From contig JAAOMT010000387.1 in NCBI GenBank assembly GCA_016748015.1, positions 93,932 through 157,931 of the forward strand: a stretch of DNA of 64,000 nt, written 5' to 3'. The notes below the pieces were generated by a model. The model was not told the DNA's origin. It ran no database searches and saw only the letters and a list, made by a program, of their open reading frames with translations. The stretch comes from Geosiphon pyriformis. Lineage: Eukaryota > Glomeromycota > Glomeromycetes > Archaeosporales > Geosiphonaceae. Shown one piece after another: positions 32,552 through 44,509 of the stretch (within the stretch, counting starts at the first letter, position 1; each line of letters opens with the position of its first letter). The position numbers and the translations under genes are program-made.

Positions 32552-33566
32552 TGTTACCAGAGGTTTTTGGTCTCTTTTTTTGAATGTTGTAATTGTCTGT
32601 TGGTTGCAAATTCATGTTTTCTAGAAGTAGTTGAACCTCTAATAACTGAATTTATTTTCAAATTATCTCTTATAATTTGAACTGCTGGGCTTATAAGTGG
32701 AATGGCCAATTCCTTGCCAGTTACTTTATGTAGTTATATTGTAGTAAACATTAACTCTTTCCCAGGAATTGCTTGTCTGGAAGCTTACTAAAAAAAATGT
32801 GTAGTTACTTTGCTGTGAAAGTCAACTTTTCTACAGAAATCTCATCTGTAAGCTACTTTAATAATTATAATAAGAAATGAAAAGAAAAATAAAAGAAATG
32901 TAAAAGAAATAGAATTCTGTTAAGGGAAACGTTTTCTATCCAGATTTGGAGTCACTAGCAGTTTACTAAAATTGGTAGCTAATCAATTTTGAAATGTTAG
33001 TTGGGTTTTGGGAATTTTCCAAGTGCAATAATTAAAAAATTTGGTTTTTTGAATTATTTGATATTTATTTCTTTCTGTGTGTATAGGAATGATTCTAAAT
33101 AATAAATCTAAAGTAAGATACATTTTCTTGAAGAGAAAAGCTCTTCTTTTATACAACTTGTTGTAGTACTAGTCTATAAACTTGCACTTTTTCTCTTTGC
33201 TCAAGTTTCAGCAAACTAAATATACATTTTGATGAACTACAAGTTATTTCGCTGAACTATTAATTAGTTTGGGTAAACTATTCATAATTTTGGCAAATTT
33301 TTGTAAATTTTGGCGAATTTCTTATAAATTTTGGCGAATTTTTGTAAATTTCAGTGAATTTTAGAATGTTACAAAGTTCAGAGTATTGTGTAATTTGATC
33401 ATCCTACTTTCTGTTATACTAATTAGATTATTTTAATTGAATTGTGATATGTGATAATTGATTAAATAATAAATAATAATTTGAAATGATATTAATATAC
33501 TAATTAATTATAGGAATTATAAGAGTAATTTTGTGCTAATTAATAGCTAAAATTCTACTAGTAACA
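32552..33566 (-). repeat. GYP-2 5' LTR (right copy)
   Basis: This 1,015-bp repeat starts TGTTACCAGAGG and ends CTAGTAACA on the plus strand. It differs from the left copy at scattered sites, mostly transitions. The motif array lies at 33,205-33,362. Confidence 0.94.
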
Positions 33567-33570
33567 ATGC

Positions 33571-35621
33571 CACAAGGTTGCCCTCAAGTGGTGTCACCCA
33601 ACCAAGTCGTATGCTTTGCACATATCCTATAAGACCAACCAAACCTCCCTGTTTTTTTTAAGGACATCCTTGATCACAGACCCAATTGCAAACACCAGAG
33701 ATTGTGTAGAAATACCCTTAAGCACCAAGAAATTATCACCTTAAAGAACACCAAATTTGCTGTATGCCAAAAAAATATGATCTGACAAAATCTTGGAGAG
33801 AATTTTCCTGGCTGTCTCAATAAAAGCAATGGGTTGAGTGTTCATGAAAATTCCATCCCAGTCATAAGATTTAGGAATCATGGAAACCCAAGCTCTTTTT
33901 CACAAAACAGACACATCCCCCACAGTTAAACAAGAATTCAGCAAATCCAAAAGACACTTCAACACTATGTCATCATAGTACTTCCACAATTCATTAGGAA
34001 TACCAGACAGACCAGCAGCTTTGCCATCAAGTAAATTGTTAACCACCAAAAGCAATTCACTCATATTGATCGAGCACATCACACCCAAAAAAGCATTATC
34101 CCTTACATAATCCAATAGAGCATATTAACAAGTCTAGATGTCAGGCACAACCAAAAGTACCATCTTCTTTTTAGTCTAGCCTTTTATGATCTCATCAACA
34201 CCAAGCTTTACCAAACTCGGCTCCAATACCAATTCATCATTAACAACCAAATAATCGAGAACTACCTTGTGGAAAAACTGATCCAACACACTTCTAATCA
34301 TTGCACCCTTATCAGAACAAAATTTTTCCATGTGGTACTCAATGGCCTTCTAAACAGAAGCTTCCTCAGCCAACTTTGACTTGTATATCTTGGATTTCCT
34401 GTATTCCTTCTAAAATAATAACAATTGCTTTAAGATATCCAAAGACTTGCTACCAACTTGGATCATATTAGCAATCATGGCAGTCTTACCATCATCCAGT
34501 TTGGCCCAGACATTGATAAGCTGATTGACTCTTTGCAAATTGCCCAATTCCAGCCCTTTAACAACTTTAGCAACTAACAGTTCCAACCTGAAAAACTTAG
34601 AAAAGAATTTGTTCCTGGAACACTGAAACTCACTGATCCAATGTCTCAAAAATATCTCATCCACTGAATCCACCAACACTTTTTCCAAAAGTACTCACAT
34701 GCCATCCACATCAGCACAAGCCAGAATGTCCAAAAACCTGTCAGACACAGCCAAAAGCTTGGCAGAAGCACAGTCCCTAAACCAAGACTATTTGGTCCCA
34801 TCGGCAGCCTTAATGAGAAACTTCCAGTGATCTTTGTTAGCCTGCTTGTGCAAGTTATTCAACCAGCCATCTAAGAGGCCACCCAAACCAACAGAGACAG
34901 AAACTGCACAATGATCAGTGTCAAAAAAGTCAGAAACAGAGCCGACCTCATGACCAGTGACAGCAGAAACCAAACTCTTACTAACAAAAATGAAATTAAT
35001 AGTCTTTTCGACCCCCTTAGAATTGCTTCATATAAAATTACTGACCAAAGGGTGGCCAGCAAATGAATTGACCAAACCCAACCCCAAACAGAATTTGAAA
35101 CTTGCACTTTTTCCAGATCTATTTTCATTGAAATTTCCACTCAAAATAACAAAACAGCTAGAGTTAACAGCCTTAGCAATGACAGAGTTCACTTCAAAAG
35201 CCTGACCAAAACAAGTTCTAGAAGATGCACCCACATACAAACCAACAACAGATACTGAAAGCTTATTCTTGAATAAGAGACGCACCACCATGACATGACC
35301 AGGAATCTCCTCAATCTTAGCAACATGACAGGCCAAGGATTCGGCCATAATAATAGCCACCCCAGCACCAAGAAAACTTTTATCCAAACCCAAAGAGAAA
35401 ATTCGCACACCGTTAAATTTATTCACAATCCACGGCCTAGTTGAAGATCTTAACTTTGTCTCTGTGATGATTAAAATCAAATTTCTAGAATCAAAATGCC
35501 AACGCACAACATCCTCTTGTTTAGCAGAAATGTTGATGCCACAAATGTTATATGTAGCCACCTTCCAAACCAAGTCACTTATTGGGACAAAGAGGCCAAA
35601 AACAAACCTGAACCAGAACAC
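33571..35621 (-). pseudogene. LINE-B ORF2 5' piece (AP endonuclease to RT N-terminus)
   Basis: The endonuclease domain opens the protein: VWKVATYNICGIN, IITETKLRSS (catalytic Glu), GNFNEN (Asp in LINE-C's GDFNED is Asn here), and FFDTDHCAVSVSVGLGG (the terminal Asp-His pair). The spacer has the HKQANKDHWKF block, then RT motifs (DGKAAGLSGIPNELWKYYD, corresponding to the fingers). The presumed start codon at the ORF1/ORF2 junction reads ATA (35,580-35,582) instead of ATG. GYP-2 interrupts the RT just after the KAYDLVG block. Several TAA/TAG codons are present (about 35,026, 34,788, 34,408 and 34,128). Confidence 0.88.
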
Positions 35622-37425
35622 AAGAGATCTAATCTCACCAGAATTGAACTGAACGAAGCCTCTAAAGCAGCCATCTTAAATTCCAAACCACCTACCTTGG
35701 AGATAAGGACTTTTGAACCACTTGAACTGAGAACAGTAGCAGATTCACTACTACCAGAAAAGGAAAGATTGGCCGAAGCCAACACATCATCCATAGCCAT
35801 ATCCGAATCCACAACCAAAGCCAAAGGCACAGAAACAGCCAAAGAAAGAGCTGCCAATAACACCAGATCAACAAAACTCAATTTTTTAAGAATAACAGAA
35901 ACTTGATCTGAAAGAATCTCCAAAGAGTGCTCTAATACCACCAAACAATTATTTAGACCAACAACCTAATGACTAGAGGGGCCCACAACAGAAGGCATGC
36001 CACCAGAAAACAAACCAGAATTGGAAGAAAAGCCACCAGAAGAGGAGGCACTAGACACTATTTGAGCCCATGATTTGTCACCAAAGGCAGTAGGGCAAGA
36101 GATGAGAACATTTTTTTTGGCATACAATCTTGCCAGCTGAAGACAATTCACACCAAGAAAAGGTCTTTTCAACAACTTGGAAGATACAAGAGGTAGAACT
36201 TCAAAGACATCACACTTCAGGACTGAATGACCAAAATGCCCACACTTCCCACACCAAACCAAATCTAACCTAGCCCAAGAAAGACGAATGCCACAGAAAA
36301 TAGGCTCAGTGAGAAAAGCAGATTCCAACTCTTCATTAGATTCAAAACCAATCACAGCATAACGGAACCTATTGCCGGTTTCCAAAAAACGATTGATGAT
36401 ACAAGTTTTTTCTCCAGCCCTTTCCAAAAGGGTACCAAGATCATGTGCAGTCATTCCCACTGGCAAAGTAAACAACAGCACCCTAAACTGATCTCTAGAT
36501 GTCCAGACATTGCAATCTCCCACAGTTTTGGCAACACGTACTGAATCTTTCCCGATCAGGAATGACTATTTTGATGCCAGCAGATCAGCTTGACTGGATT
36601 CGGTGAACTTCACTACAGTCTTTTGCCACATTCTGATTAATTGAATTCTGATCAACTTAATTTTACCAAACTCGGTGACTGCGGTGACGATCATATTCTT
36701 AGGCATGTCCATAGAAATTTCTTTAATCACCACAGCCCAATCTGAATGCACTCCTTGTTTTTTAAGATCGGTGTTTACAACAATCTTATTTTCCCCAGCC
36801 AATGATGTGGCCATTTCCATGCTTTTTTCTGATGTAAACATTGATCTGATGATCCCTTCAAATTTTGAGGAAATAGTGGCCCCCCAAAACCATTGACTAT
36901 TGAGAAAATTTTTCTAATTAACTGAGTTTTAGCCGTTGTCAAATTACCCTCCACAGCTGAGAGATTAATATCCAAAGCAAATGACTTTTTAACTGACACT
37001 TCTACAGGAGTCTTGATAATTTTAGGGTCGAACCATTTTTTCTCTAAAGAGATAAGCAAGCGAGAAGGAAGCACAACTTCATCATTATCCATATGAAAAT
37101 TAGGAGAGCCAAGCAAAGAACCAAAACCAGCACTAGTGTTAATCTGTTTTGCCTTGGGTATAGTAACTACTGAACCCAAAAGAAACCCACCATCTATCCC
37201 AAACATGCTAATATTTTCATCCTCACCAGAGAGATTCTTCACATCAGAATACATACTGCCATTAGATCCAGCTTTGCTCAGAGATATATCTTTTTTATCA
37301 CCAGAATGTTTCATATTACCAAGAACAACCTTTTTCTTTTAAAAAAAAGAGCCACCAGTAGGACCTTAAAAAGCACCCTTAGAAGTCTTTTTTTTAGGTG
37401 CAGTGCTACTAGTAGTAGCTTTCAT
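35579..37425 (-). pseudogene. LINE-B ORF1
   Basis: ORF1 starts at the ATG 37,423-37,425 (MKATTSSTAPKKK) by comparison with LINE-D (MEAVFSGSS). It has a Ser/Lys-rich N-terminus with two early TAA codons. An RRM-like part follows (KKSFALDINLSAVEG ... FGKIKLIRIQLIRMWQKTVVKF), then a CCHC knuckle CGKCGHFGHSVLKC (CX2CX4HX4C, intact only in this copy). A Ser/Val/Leu-rich C-terminal part ends LFLASLSQ and TAA. A one-base loss in a C-run (six C at 36,882-36,887, seven in LINE-D) shifts the frame. ORF1 proteins bind LINE RNA. Confidence 0.85.
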
Positions 37426-37560
37426 ATCTATGAAAAATGGATTACTATTAGGTAAAGAAATATTGATATAGACTAAAAAAATGAAAAATTTCTTTTCCCA
37501 GAAAATGTGCTTTTTAGGGATTTGTGAAGGTAAAAGAGAAAGAAGTTTTTCACTTTAAGT

Positions 37561-37744
37561 TATATATATAAAATTATATATGAATTTTTAAATAAAATAG
37601 TTTTTTTATTTATAATAATAATTTTTAATAAATTAATTAAATTTTATTAATTTTAATAGTTTTTAAAACTTAATTTGTCTTTTTATTAATATGTTTTTAT
37701 TTAATTATAGTATTTTAAGTATTAATAAAGATTTTTTTATTATT
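37561..37744. other. AT-rich spacer between LINE-B and LINE-C
   Basis: Short A/T-only DNA between the 5' end of LINE-B and the 3' end of LINE-C. No genes or structured repeats were recognised. Confidence 0.6.
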
Positions 37745-37868
37745 ATTAATATTTAACGAGTGAAGTCCAAACACTGCCTAGTACAATACATCATACAAAT
37801 GATCTAAACTAAGTGTGAATCATATATTATCTACACATGACCAGCCACTCAAATCAATCAGGACAACA

Positions 37869-40800
37869 CTAAGCACTTATATAAACAGAAACCTCACCCC
37901 CTATGTCTGAAAAAAACAAACAAGACTTATGGAACCTGAAACCAACACCAATTGTCTCAGCAATACCCAGCAACCGGGTCATACCAGATGACAGCCCTAA
38001 AGAAAGCCCAGAAATCGGGATAGGAGCAGATCCATCACACGGAATAAGCCCATTTTTTTCCATAAATGCACGGTGCTTGGCGCGAACCAACCAAATGTCT
38101 TCCCAGAAAGCCAAGCTGAACTCATGCACAAAGGCCACAATGTTCTGACTTGCTATCCTGGAATTTTTGAAGACAGAAACAGACTCACGAAACCAATCCT
38201 TAAAAACAAAACTTTTGCACAAAGCAGTACTAACTGAAATGTTAGACACACAAGTGGACAGCAGCTGCGAGACACCTGAAAAAGAATGAGCCAGACCAGA
38301 GTACACACCCCAAACTGCCGCATAAGTGTCCAACAACTGAGCACAACTATTGGCATCAAATGAACAAAAAAAAGCATGGTTAGAGACCTCGACATCACTG
38401 TAGAACAAACACACTACACTAGAGTAGTGCTTATTATAAAGCTGCTTACACATGGCGACTGGGAGCCAATGGTGCAATGTCTTCATAAAGTAAGTCCAGA
38501 AACCAGCAGTCCACTTGCTAGTAAAGCCAGCAGCCATATGAGAATCTGAATGCCAAACCAGCAATGACCTAAACCAATCAATATCTGTACACAGACTATC
38601 TGCTACCACCCCAATGCCACAACTGACTTCCCAATGTGCACAATGAACAGACCAAAAAACATCCCAAACAAAATGTCTAGAATTACCAGAAATGGCTGTA
38701 CCATCACTCCTTAGATAGCGTTCATTGACAAAATGGGGCAGATGCCAACCAGAGAGAACTGCAGTTCTTGCCAACTTATCAGCCCATTCATTGCCTATAA
38801 CCCCTGAGTGTCCTTTGACCTTACACCAATTAACTCTTAAATTCTTATGACGAATAATATTCACAATATGACAGTGTTCAATCCAACACCGATTCCTAAA
38901 ATCTGGGTAAACCAATTCCATCTTCAACTTGCAAGCATCCAAAACAGCCTGACTGTCTGAGAACAAGTCAACTGAGCAAGAAAAAGGGACACACTCGAGT
39001 GCCAGAGCAATGGCCATCAGTTCTGTCAAGGTAGAAGACATCAAACCAGATACCCCTACACCCAAACCCATATCAATGTCCTCAAAGAAAACAGCAGCTC
39101 CAGCTTTCATATCGACAGTTCTTAAATTACTTAGAGATCCATCTGTATAAATGGAAAGACAACCAACATTGGAATTGAACAAACTGGCACTAATGACACC
39201 AAACTCACGAGACTAAAGAACATCTGAAGAGTCGCAACCAGCCAAAAGTGTGAAACAGACAAAAGGAGAAGACACATCTTCAAGAAAACGAATGGACAGC
39301 TCAAACCAGGCAGAAACTGAACCACGTGGGTCCAACCACTTCCACTGTTTGAAGGTCTTCCATTCAAAAACAGCCCCATTTCGGTTCCACAGCTGATCCA
39401 CGAAAGCAATCCCATAACGCTGAAGTGAAGAGACACTCTTAACATAACATAATTCACCAAAAACAAAGGACATAGAAGTTCCACCCTGCCAACAAAAAGC
39501 ACTAACCAGAAAGCCACCCAATGACAAATCACACCCAGAGAAAATACGCACCACACCTGTCAGAAAATTATTTAGAGGATTGACTTTGACATGAACCAGA
39601 CACTGCAGAGGATGTAGCAGACGCCAGCAGAGAATCTGCAGATCATGCAACTGGTGAGAAAATAGACACCCCAAAATTCCAACAGAGTTCATGAAAGAAA
39701 TGACTAAAGCCAATTTACTCTCAGCCTGAACCTGCTCAAAAGTCTTCAAACCATACAGAAAGAGATGATGAATCACATCATTGGGGAAATCACATGGCAA
39801 ACCAGACTTAGATCTCAAGCCCTTATGAACCAAAGTGTCCCACTTCCTACAAACACTAATAGAAATGTAACTGAACTGTGTTCTATATCCAATGATAGAA
39901 AAGAAGACTGCCACAACCAAATATGAAAACTGCTTATCAGACACTGCCTTTTTTAGGACCAAATTAAAAAAGAACCAGACATCAAAATGCGCCTTAGCCA
40001 AGCTAGGCTTCGAAAGACCCTCAGTTGACAAATAGATCCCCAAATAGTGATGCAATTCCCCCTTTTTGGCAACAGAAATAGGTGATCCGCTGATCAACAA
40101 AAAGGAAGCCATACCATTACAATTGATGGAGATGGCAACAGTTTTATCATTATTAATCAAGATGTCATTGATATCAAAAAATTCACTAACAACATTGAGA
40201 ATATGCTGTGTAGTACTTCGACTGCTGCCAACCCATATAGTATTATCAACAAAGGCACCCACTACAAAAAATGAAAATACACCAGCTCAAGACTCAGTAC
40301 GATCACATCCGGAAATAAAATAAGAATTCACTCTGTAACCACACCCATCTGCCTGCCTCTTAACTTTACACAAAAGGGGATCATAAAATATGCGCCAAAG
40401 AAGTGGTGAGAACACTTCCCCTTGGTCCAAGCCATCATGCACTTTGTACTCATCTGTCAAACCAAAATCTGTCATAACTCTGTTAATGCGACTATTGTGG
40501 ATGCTGCCAAAAAACCTAATGAACCTGCTGTACATCTTTATCCTAACCAAACTGTTCTGAAGGTGTTCCCACCCAACAGAATCATAAGCTTTTTACATGT
40601 CCTGCAAGACCAATCAGAGCTCACAATTCTTCTCCAAAGCATCCTCAATAACTGAACCAATGGCAAAAATGGGAAACTGAGTCGTCATGCCCCTTAAAAC
40701 CAAAAAATTGTCCCCACGCAGAACATTAAAAGTACTACAAGCCAATGAGATCCTATCTGAAAGAATTTTGGAAAGAATCTTGCAGGCAGTTTTAATCAAG

Positions 40801-42557
40801 GCAATAGGTCAGGTGTTTGTAAAAACCCCTGTCTACTCATATGGCTTAGGAATCATTGAGACCCAAGCTTTTTTCTAAGCACTAGGCACTAACTTACAAA
40901 TCAAGCAAGAATTTAAAAGCACCAAAAGCATATCCAAAATTGACTTGTCACAGTGTTTCCAGAGCTTGTTCGAAATTCCAAAGAGACCAGCAGCCTTGCC
41001 TTCAGGCAGACTGGAAACCACACTGAACAACTCATTGAAACCAATGGGACACATTACACCAGAAAAGGCATCATCGAAAACATGCTCCAAAGGCTTATAT
41101 TGGCGAGACCAATTATTAGAGATATTAGGCACCACCTTGTGCTTCCTGGTCCAGCCTTCCATGATTCCATCCACCTTAGCCTTGACTAAGCTGGGCTCCA
41201 AAATCAACTCGTCACCCACAACCAGATAATCCAAAACCACTTTGCGAAAAAGACACTCCAAAACACTCCTGATGGTGTGACCCTTGTCTGATTCAAAACT
41301 TTCCATTCTTCTATTAATAGCTGCTCTAATATGAGATTCCTCAGCATGTCTGGATTCCAGCAACTTAGCAGAGGGGTAAGACTTCCTCATTTTAGTCAGA
41401 GCTGAGCAAATCATGTTAAAATTGGAATCTGAAAGAAATAAAGACTTTACCACCAAAGCACCATTAATGTCGAGCCTCTCCTACGTATTCAACAACGATG
41501 CAAATTCTACACTAGACAACAAATGAGACGTCTTAACCAGCTTGGATACCAGCAGCTTAAGCTTGTGAAACCTAGAAGAACCTTTGGTAAAAACCTTATC
41601 ATAATCCTTAAACCATTTCTTTTTGAATGTTCCAACTGCTGAGAGAGTTATTATTTGGTGCACAATATCCCACATAGCATCTAAATCTGAAGATTCCACA
41701 GAGACAGCGAAATCACTCGAACACATTAGGCCATTGGCCAATGTAGCATTCTTAAAATCATTCCACTCTTTCTCGCCAGCATCTCTAAAATCGAATTTCC
41801 AACGATCTTTATTAGCCTGCTTGTACATTGAATTCAGCTGAGGGTCAAGCAAGCCACCCAAACCCACAGAAACGAAAACAGCCTTATGATCAGTATCAAA
41901 AAAATCTTCAACACCCATCACACTATGATCCATGATCGCATTAACTAAACTAGAGGAAACCAACATGTAATCAATTATTTTGGCAATGCCACAAGAATTG
42001 CACCATGTCGAAGACTTCACAAAAACACTTCTACTTAGAGAGTTGACCAGACCCAAATCAAAACACTTCCTGAAACTAGCACATTTATAAGACTCATCTT
42101 CATTGAAATCACCACCAAGAATAACAAAAAAAGTCTTATTTACAGCTTTGGCAACAAGAGAATTGATATCACTAGCCTGAGAAAACTGAACCACTGAAGA
42201 CGTACCAGTATACAGCCCCAAAATAGACACAGAAAGTTTATTCCCAAAGAGCAGTTTTAATGACAACAGCTGACCAGGTATCTCCGAAATCTTGCATACG
42301 TGCTTCGCCAAAGAAGAGTCCATAATTATTGCAACACCAAAACTCATGTGACCAGAATCCAGACCAGAAGTAAAAACACGAACACCATCAAACTTATTGA
42401 CAATCCATGGATGAATCATGCCTCTTAACTTTGTCTCAGTAACAATAGAGACCAGATTGTTCATATTCTTATGCCAATGTATAATGTCTGCCTGCTTCAC
42501 ACAATTGTTTATACCTCTGACATTACACGCGGCAATTTTCCAAATTAAGTAAGTCAT
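37869..42557 (-). pseudogene. LINE-C ORF2 (APE, RT, RNase H, CCHC)
   Basis: Domains in order: AP endonuclease (TETKLRG, GGDFNED, FFDTDHKAVFVS), a 200-residue linker, RT (FLVLRGMTTQ, LWLVLQDM-stop-KAYDSVGWEHL, AFVDNTIWVG, HHYLGIYLS), and a connection region. RNase H follows with the full acidic set (IYTDGSL, TLTELMAIALAL, LFSDSQAVLDAC, GNEWADKLA), then a zinc motif with one Cys lost (VVCLFYSDVEVSNHAFFC), and the tail ending VSVYISA. Open segments include 437 codons at 37,869-39,182 and 371 at 41,481-42,596. Stops are at 41,481, 40,875, about 40,837, 40,596, 40,287 and 39,213. The TAA in the RT DM-x-KAY motif is also found in LINE-D. Confidence 0.93.
42554..42557 (-). promoter_or_regulatory. 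ATGA stop/start overlap joining LINE-C ORF1 and ORF2
   Basis: On the minus strand the ORF1 stop TGA and the ORF2 start ATG share two bases. LINE-D has the same arrangement at 57,489-57,492. LINE-B has ATAA at 35,579-35,582. Such overlaps support termination-reinitiation in some LINEs (established for SART1-type elements); for this family it is inference. Confidence 0.75.
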
Positions 42558-44509
42558 TGAGAAGACAGGGGAACCGACAAACCCAAACCAGAACACAGAA
42601 TATTTAACTTATCCAAAACTGAACCAACTGAGGCTTCCAAAGCAATCAATTTTGTTTCCAAACCACCCACTTTGGCAGTGAAGACTTTGAAATTACTAAA
42701 GCTGAGCTCAACAACAGCATTATGAATGACAGATGAAGGAATACCAGATGAGACCAAAGCAGTATTTATAATTATATCAAAATCCACATTAGAAGTCAAA
42801 GTCTTAGAAACAGCAGGAAGAAGGCTCAAAGATGGGATCACCACAGAAACCAAATCAATAGATTCCAGTCGAACCAAAATGCCAGAAACGCAGTCAGTTA
42901 AAAGCTCCAAAAAGTGCTTCAAAATTGCCAGCCAATCATTCAAATAAAAAACAGTAGGAGAATCAGTTGTTATTGAAGAAGAAACCAAACCAGAATGCAA
43001 ACCAGCACCAACCAAACCAAAAGGAATCACACAAGAAAGAGAGCCACCAGCAACTTGGGCCCATGTTTTATCATCAAATAAGACTAAACGAGCAATAGAA
43101 GCTGACTTTTTCTTATATATCTCAGCTAGACAAATTCGATCTTGCTCAGAAACCACCCTCTTCTCACGAACACCAGAATACTCACCTAAGGAACAGTTGA
43201 CTGTAACATGACCAAATTGTTTATAATGAGTACAACTGGCCAAAGAAAGACCAGCCCAATGCAAACTCACACTCTTAAAAACTGGAACGATATCAATAGC
43301 AGCCAACTTGAATGCCTTATCACCAAAACAAATTACAGCACATTTATCACGAACATATGAATTAGAATTATGGCCAATAAAACAAGTTTTCCCATTATAT
43401 GATTCCATCAAACTGGAAAGATTATGAACATTGGTACCAACTGAAAGAGTATAAAGCAAAGCCCAATGCTAATCTCTTGATATCCACGTTTGTTTATCAC
43501 TGACTGCCAAAGCCACATGCACTGAATCTTTTCTCATGAGGACTGATCATTTGAAAGCAACCAGACTAGCTACTTCAGATGACTCAAATTCAACCAAAGT
43601 CTTTTGCCAGAAACCAACCAGCTGCATTTTGATTGAAACAATCTTGCCAAATTTGGAAAAAACTGACTTCACTGCCAATCTGAAAAGATTCATTGGAATC
43701 TCCTTGACTATCACTTCCCAATCTGAACAGACATCCATTTTTCTCAGATTATCATTGACTAAAATTTTCTTACCAATTGCCATTTCCCTAGCCTTATTCA
43801 AACTAATTTCAGATATAAAGGAGGATCTGATGATCTCTGGAAATTTTGAGGAAGTTGAGGCTCCCCCAAATCCATCAACATGATAAAAAATTTTTTTGAT
43901 TGAAACTAACTTATCACCATTAGTTTTGCCAGGAACGGCAGATAGCTCAATATCTAATGCAAACAATTTTGACGAATTAAAATTCCGTTTCTCCGGTGCA
44001 CGTGACCCGATTGGAGGAAGGCGATTGGATCCATAAAATTTGGGACTCGGAAGAGGCAAAGTATCTTCATCATCACTTAGAACGTTGAAAGAGAGAGGTG
44101 GCGGCTTACTGTTCAGAACATAGGTGCGGGTATGCGTCTTCCTTGGCATGGCATCGTTCATGTCGTCATCCAAACCCGAAACATCCGACTCTGCATAGCT
44201 AGTTTCCTCAGCAACGACGTTTTCCAAGTTATCCAAGTCCGAGATGCCACTTACGCTGTCCACTTCACTGTTGACTTTGCTAGCCCACAATTGTCTAATG
44301 TTAGGTCCGTCACTACTTTCATTCATAACGTTCGAGACACCAGCAGATGACTCCACCAAACCGTCAACCGCCACAGGTTTCTTCGGCTTCTTATAGGACG
44401 CACCGCGAGATTGAGGACCAACTAAACGCTTATTTTTGACACCAGACCAGGTCCCCAACCCAGCCGAAATGGACCCAGAACAACCAGCAGCAAAGCCCAC
44501 TGGTTCCAT
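42554..44509 (-). pseudogene. LINE-C ORF1
   Basis: This 651-codon frame is broken at 43,544-43,546 and 43,469-43,471 (TGG or Arg codons turned to stops). The N-terminus (MEPVGFAAGCSGS) is basic then acidic. An RRM-like domain follows (FALDIELSAVPG ... SVFSKFGKIVSIKMQLVGFWQKTLVEF). The knuckle has degenerated to CTHYKQFGHVTVNC (second Cys to Tyr). A C-terminal region of about 190 residues rich in Ser, Leu and Val with heptad-like Leu spacing (FLELLTDCVSGILVRLESIDL) could be a coiled coil. It ends LSVPLSSQ and TGA, the TGA overlapping the ORF2 ATG. Confidence 0.88.

Larger units (their letters stand above)
23605..33566 (-). mobile_element. GYP-2, Ty3/gypsy-like LTR retrotransposon with dUTPase and ORF3
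   Basis: This is a second, more diverged member of the GYP-1 family. Both LTRs are 1,015 bp with TG...CA ends in element orientation. It has an intact PBS (TGGTGCTCTTCCAC) and a polypurine tract. The order of domains is the same: Gag with CCHC, protease, Cys-rich, dUTPase, RT, RNase H, integrase, ORF3. Gag through RNase H are in one frame; the integrase is in another, so one net frameshift lies at about 26,040-26,980. It sits in the same orientation as LINE-B. RT has YLDN in place of YLDD. Nonsense codons are frequent in gag, dUTPase and integrase. Confidence 0.92.
17745..37560 (-). mobile_element. LINE-B, full-length non-LTR retrotransposon split by two LTR elements
   Basis: Reading leftward, the LINE starts near 37,560 with a short 5' UTR and has ORF1 (37,425-35,579) and ORF2 (35,580 to 17,863). 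It ends in a 3' UTR whose boundary with A/T-rich DNA is near 17,745. ORF2 is interrupted by GYP-2 (23,605-33,566) and NA-LTR (18,641-21,713). Subtracting each insertion plus 4 bp of duplication leaves ORF2 in one frame throughout. It is the only LINE here that keeps the AFVDD catalytic box. Total LINE length without insertions is about 6.8 kb, equal to LINE-C and LINE-D. Confidence 0.93.

Noticed and set aside
34871-35140. Several 60-90-codon frames on either strand within the LINEs
   Set aside because: All are shadows of ORF1 or ORF2 in other frames; only the frames listed align between LINE copies.
42557-42596. ORF2 of LINE-C starting at 42,596
   Set aside because: That codon is GTG; the first in-frame ATG is the one overlapping the ORF1 stop, also used in LINE-D.
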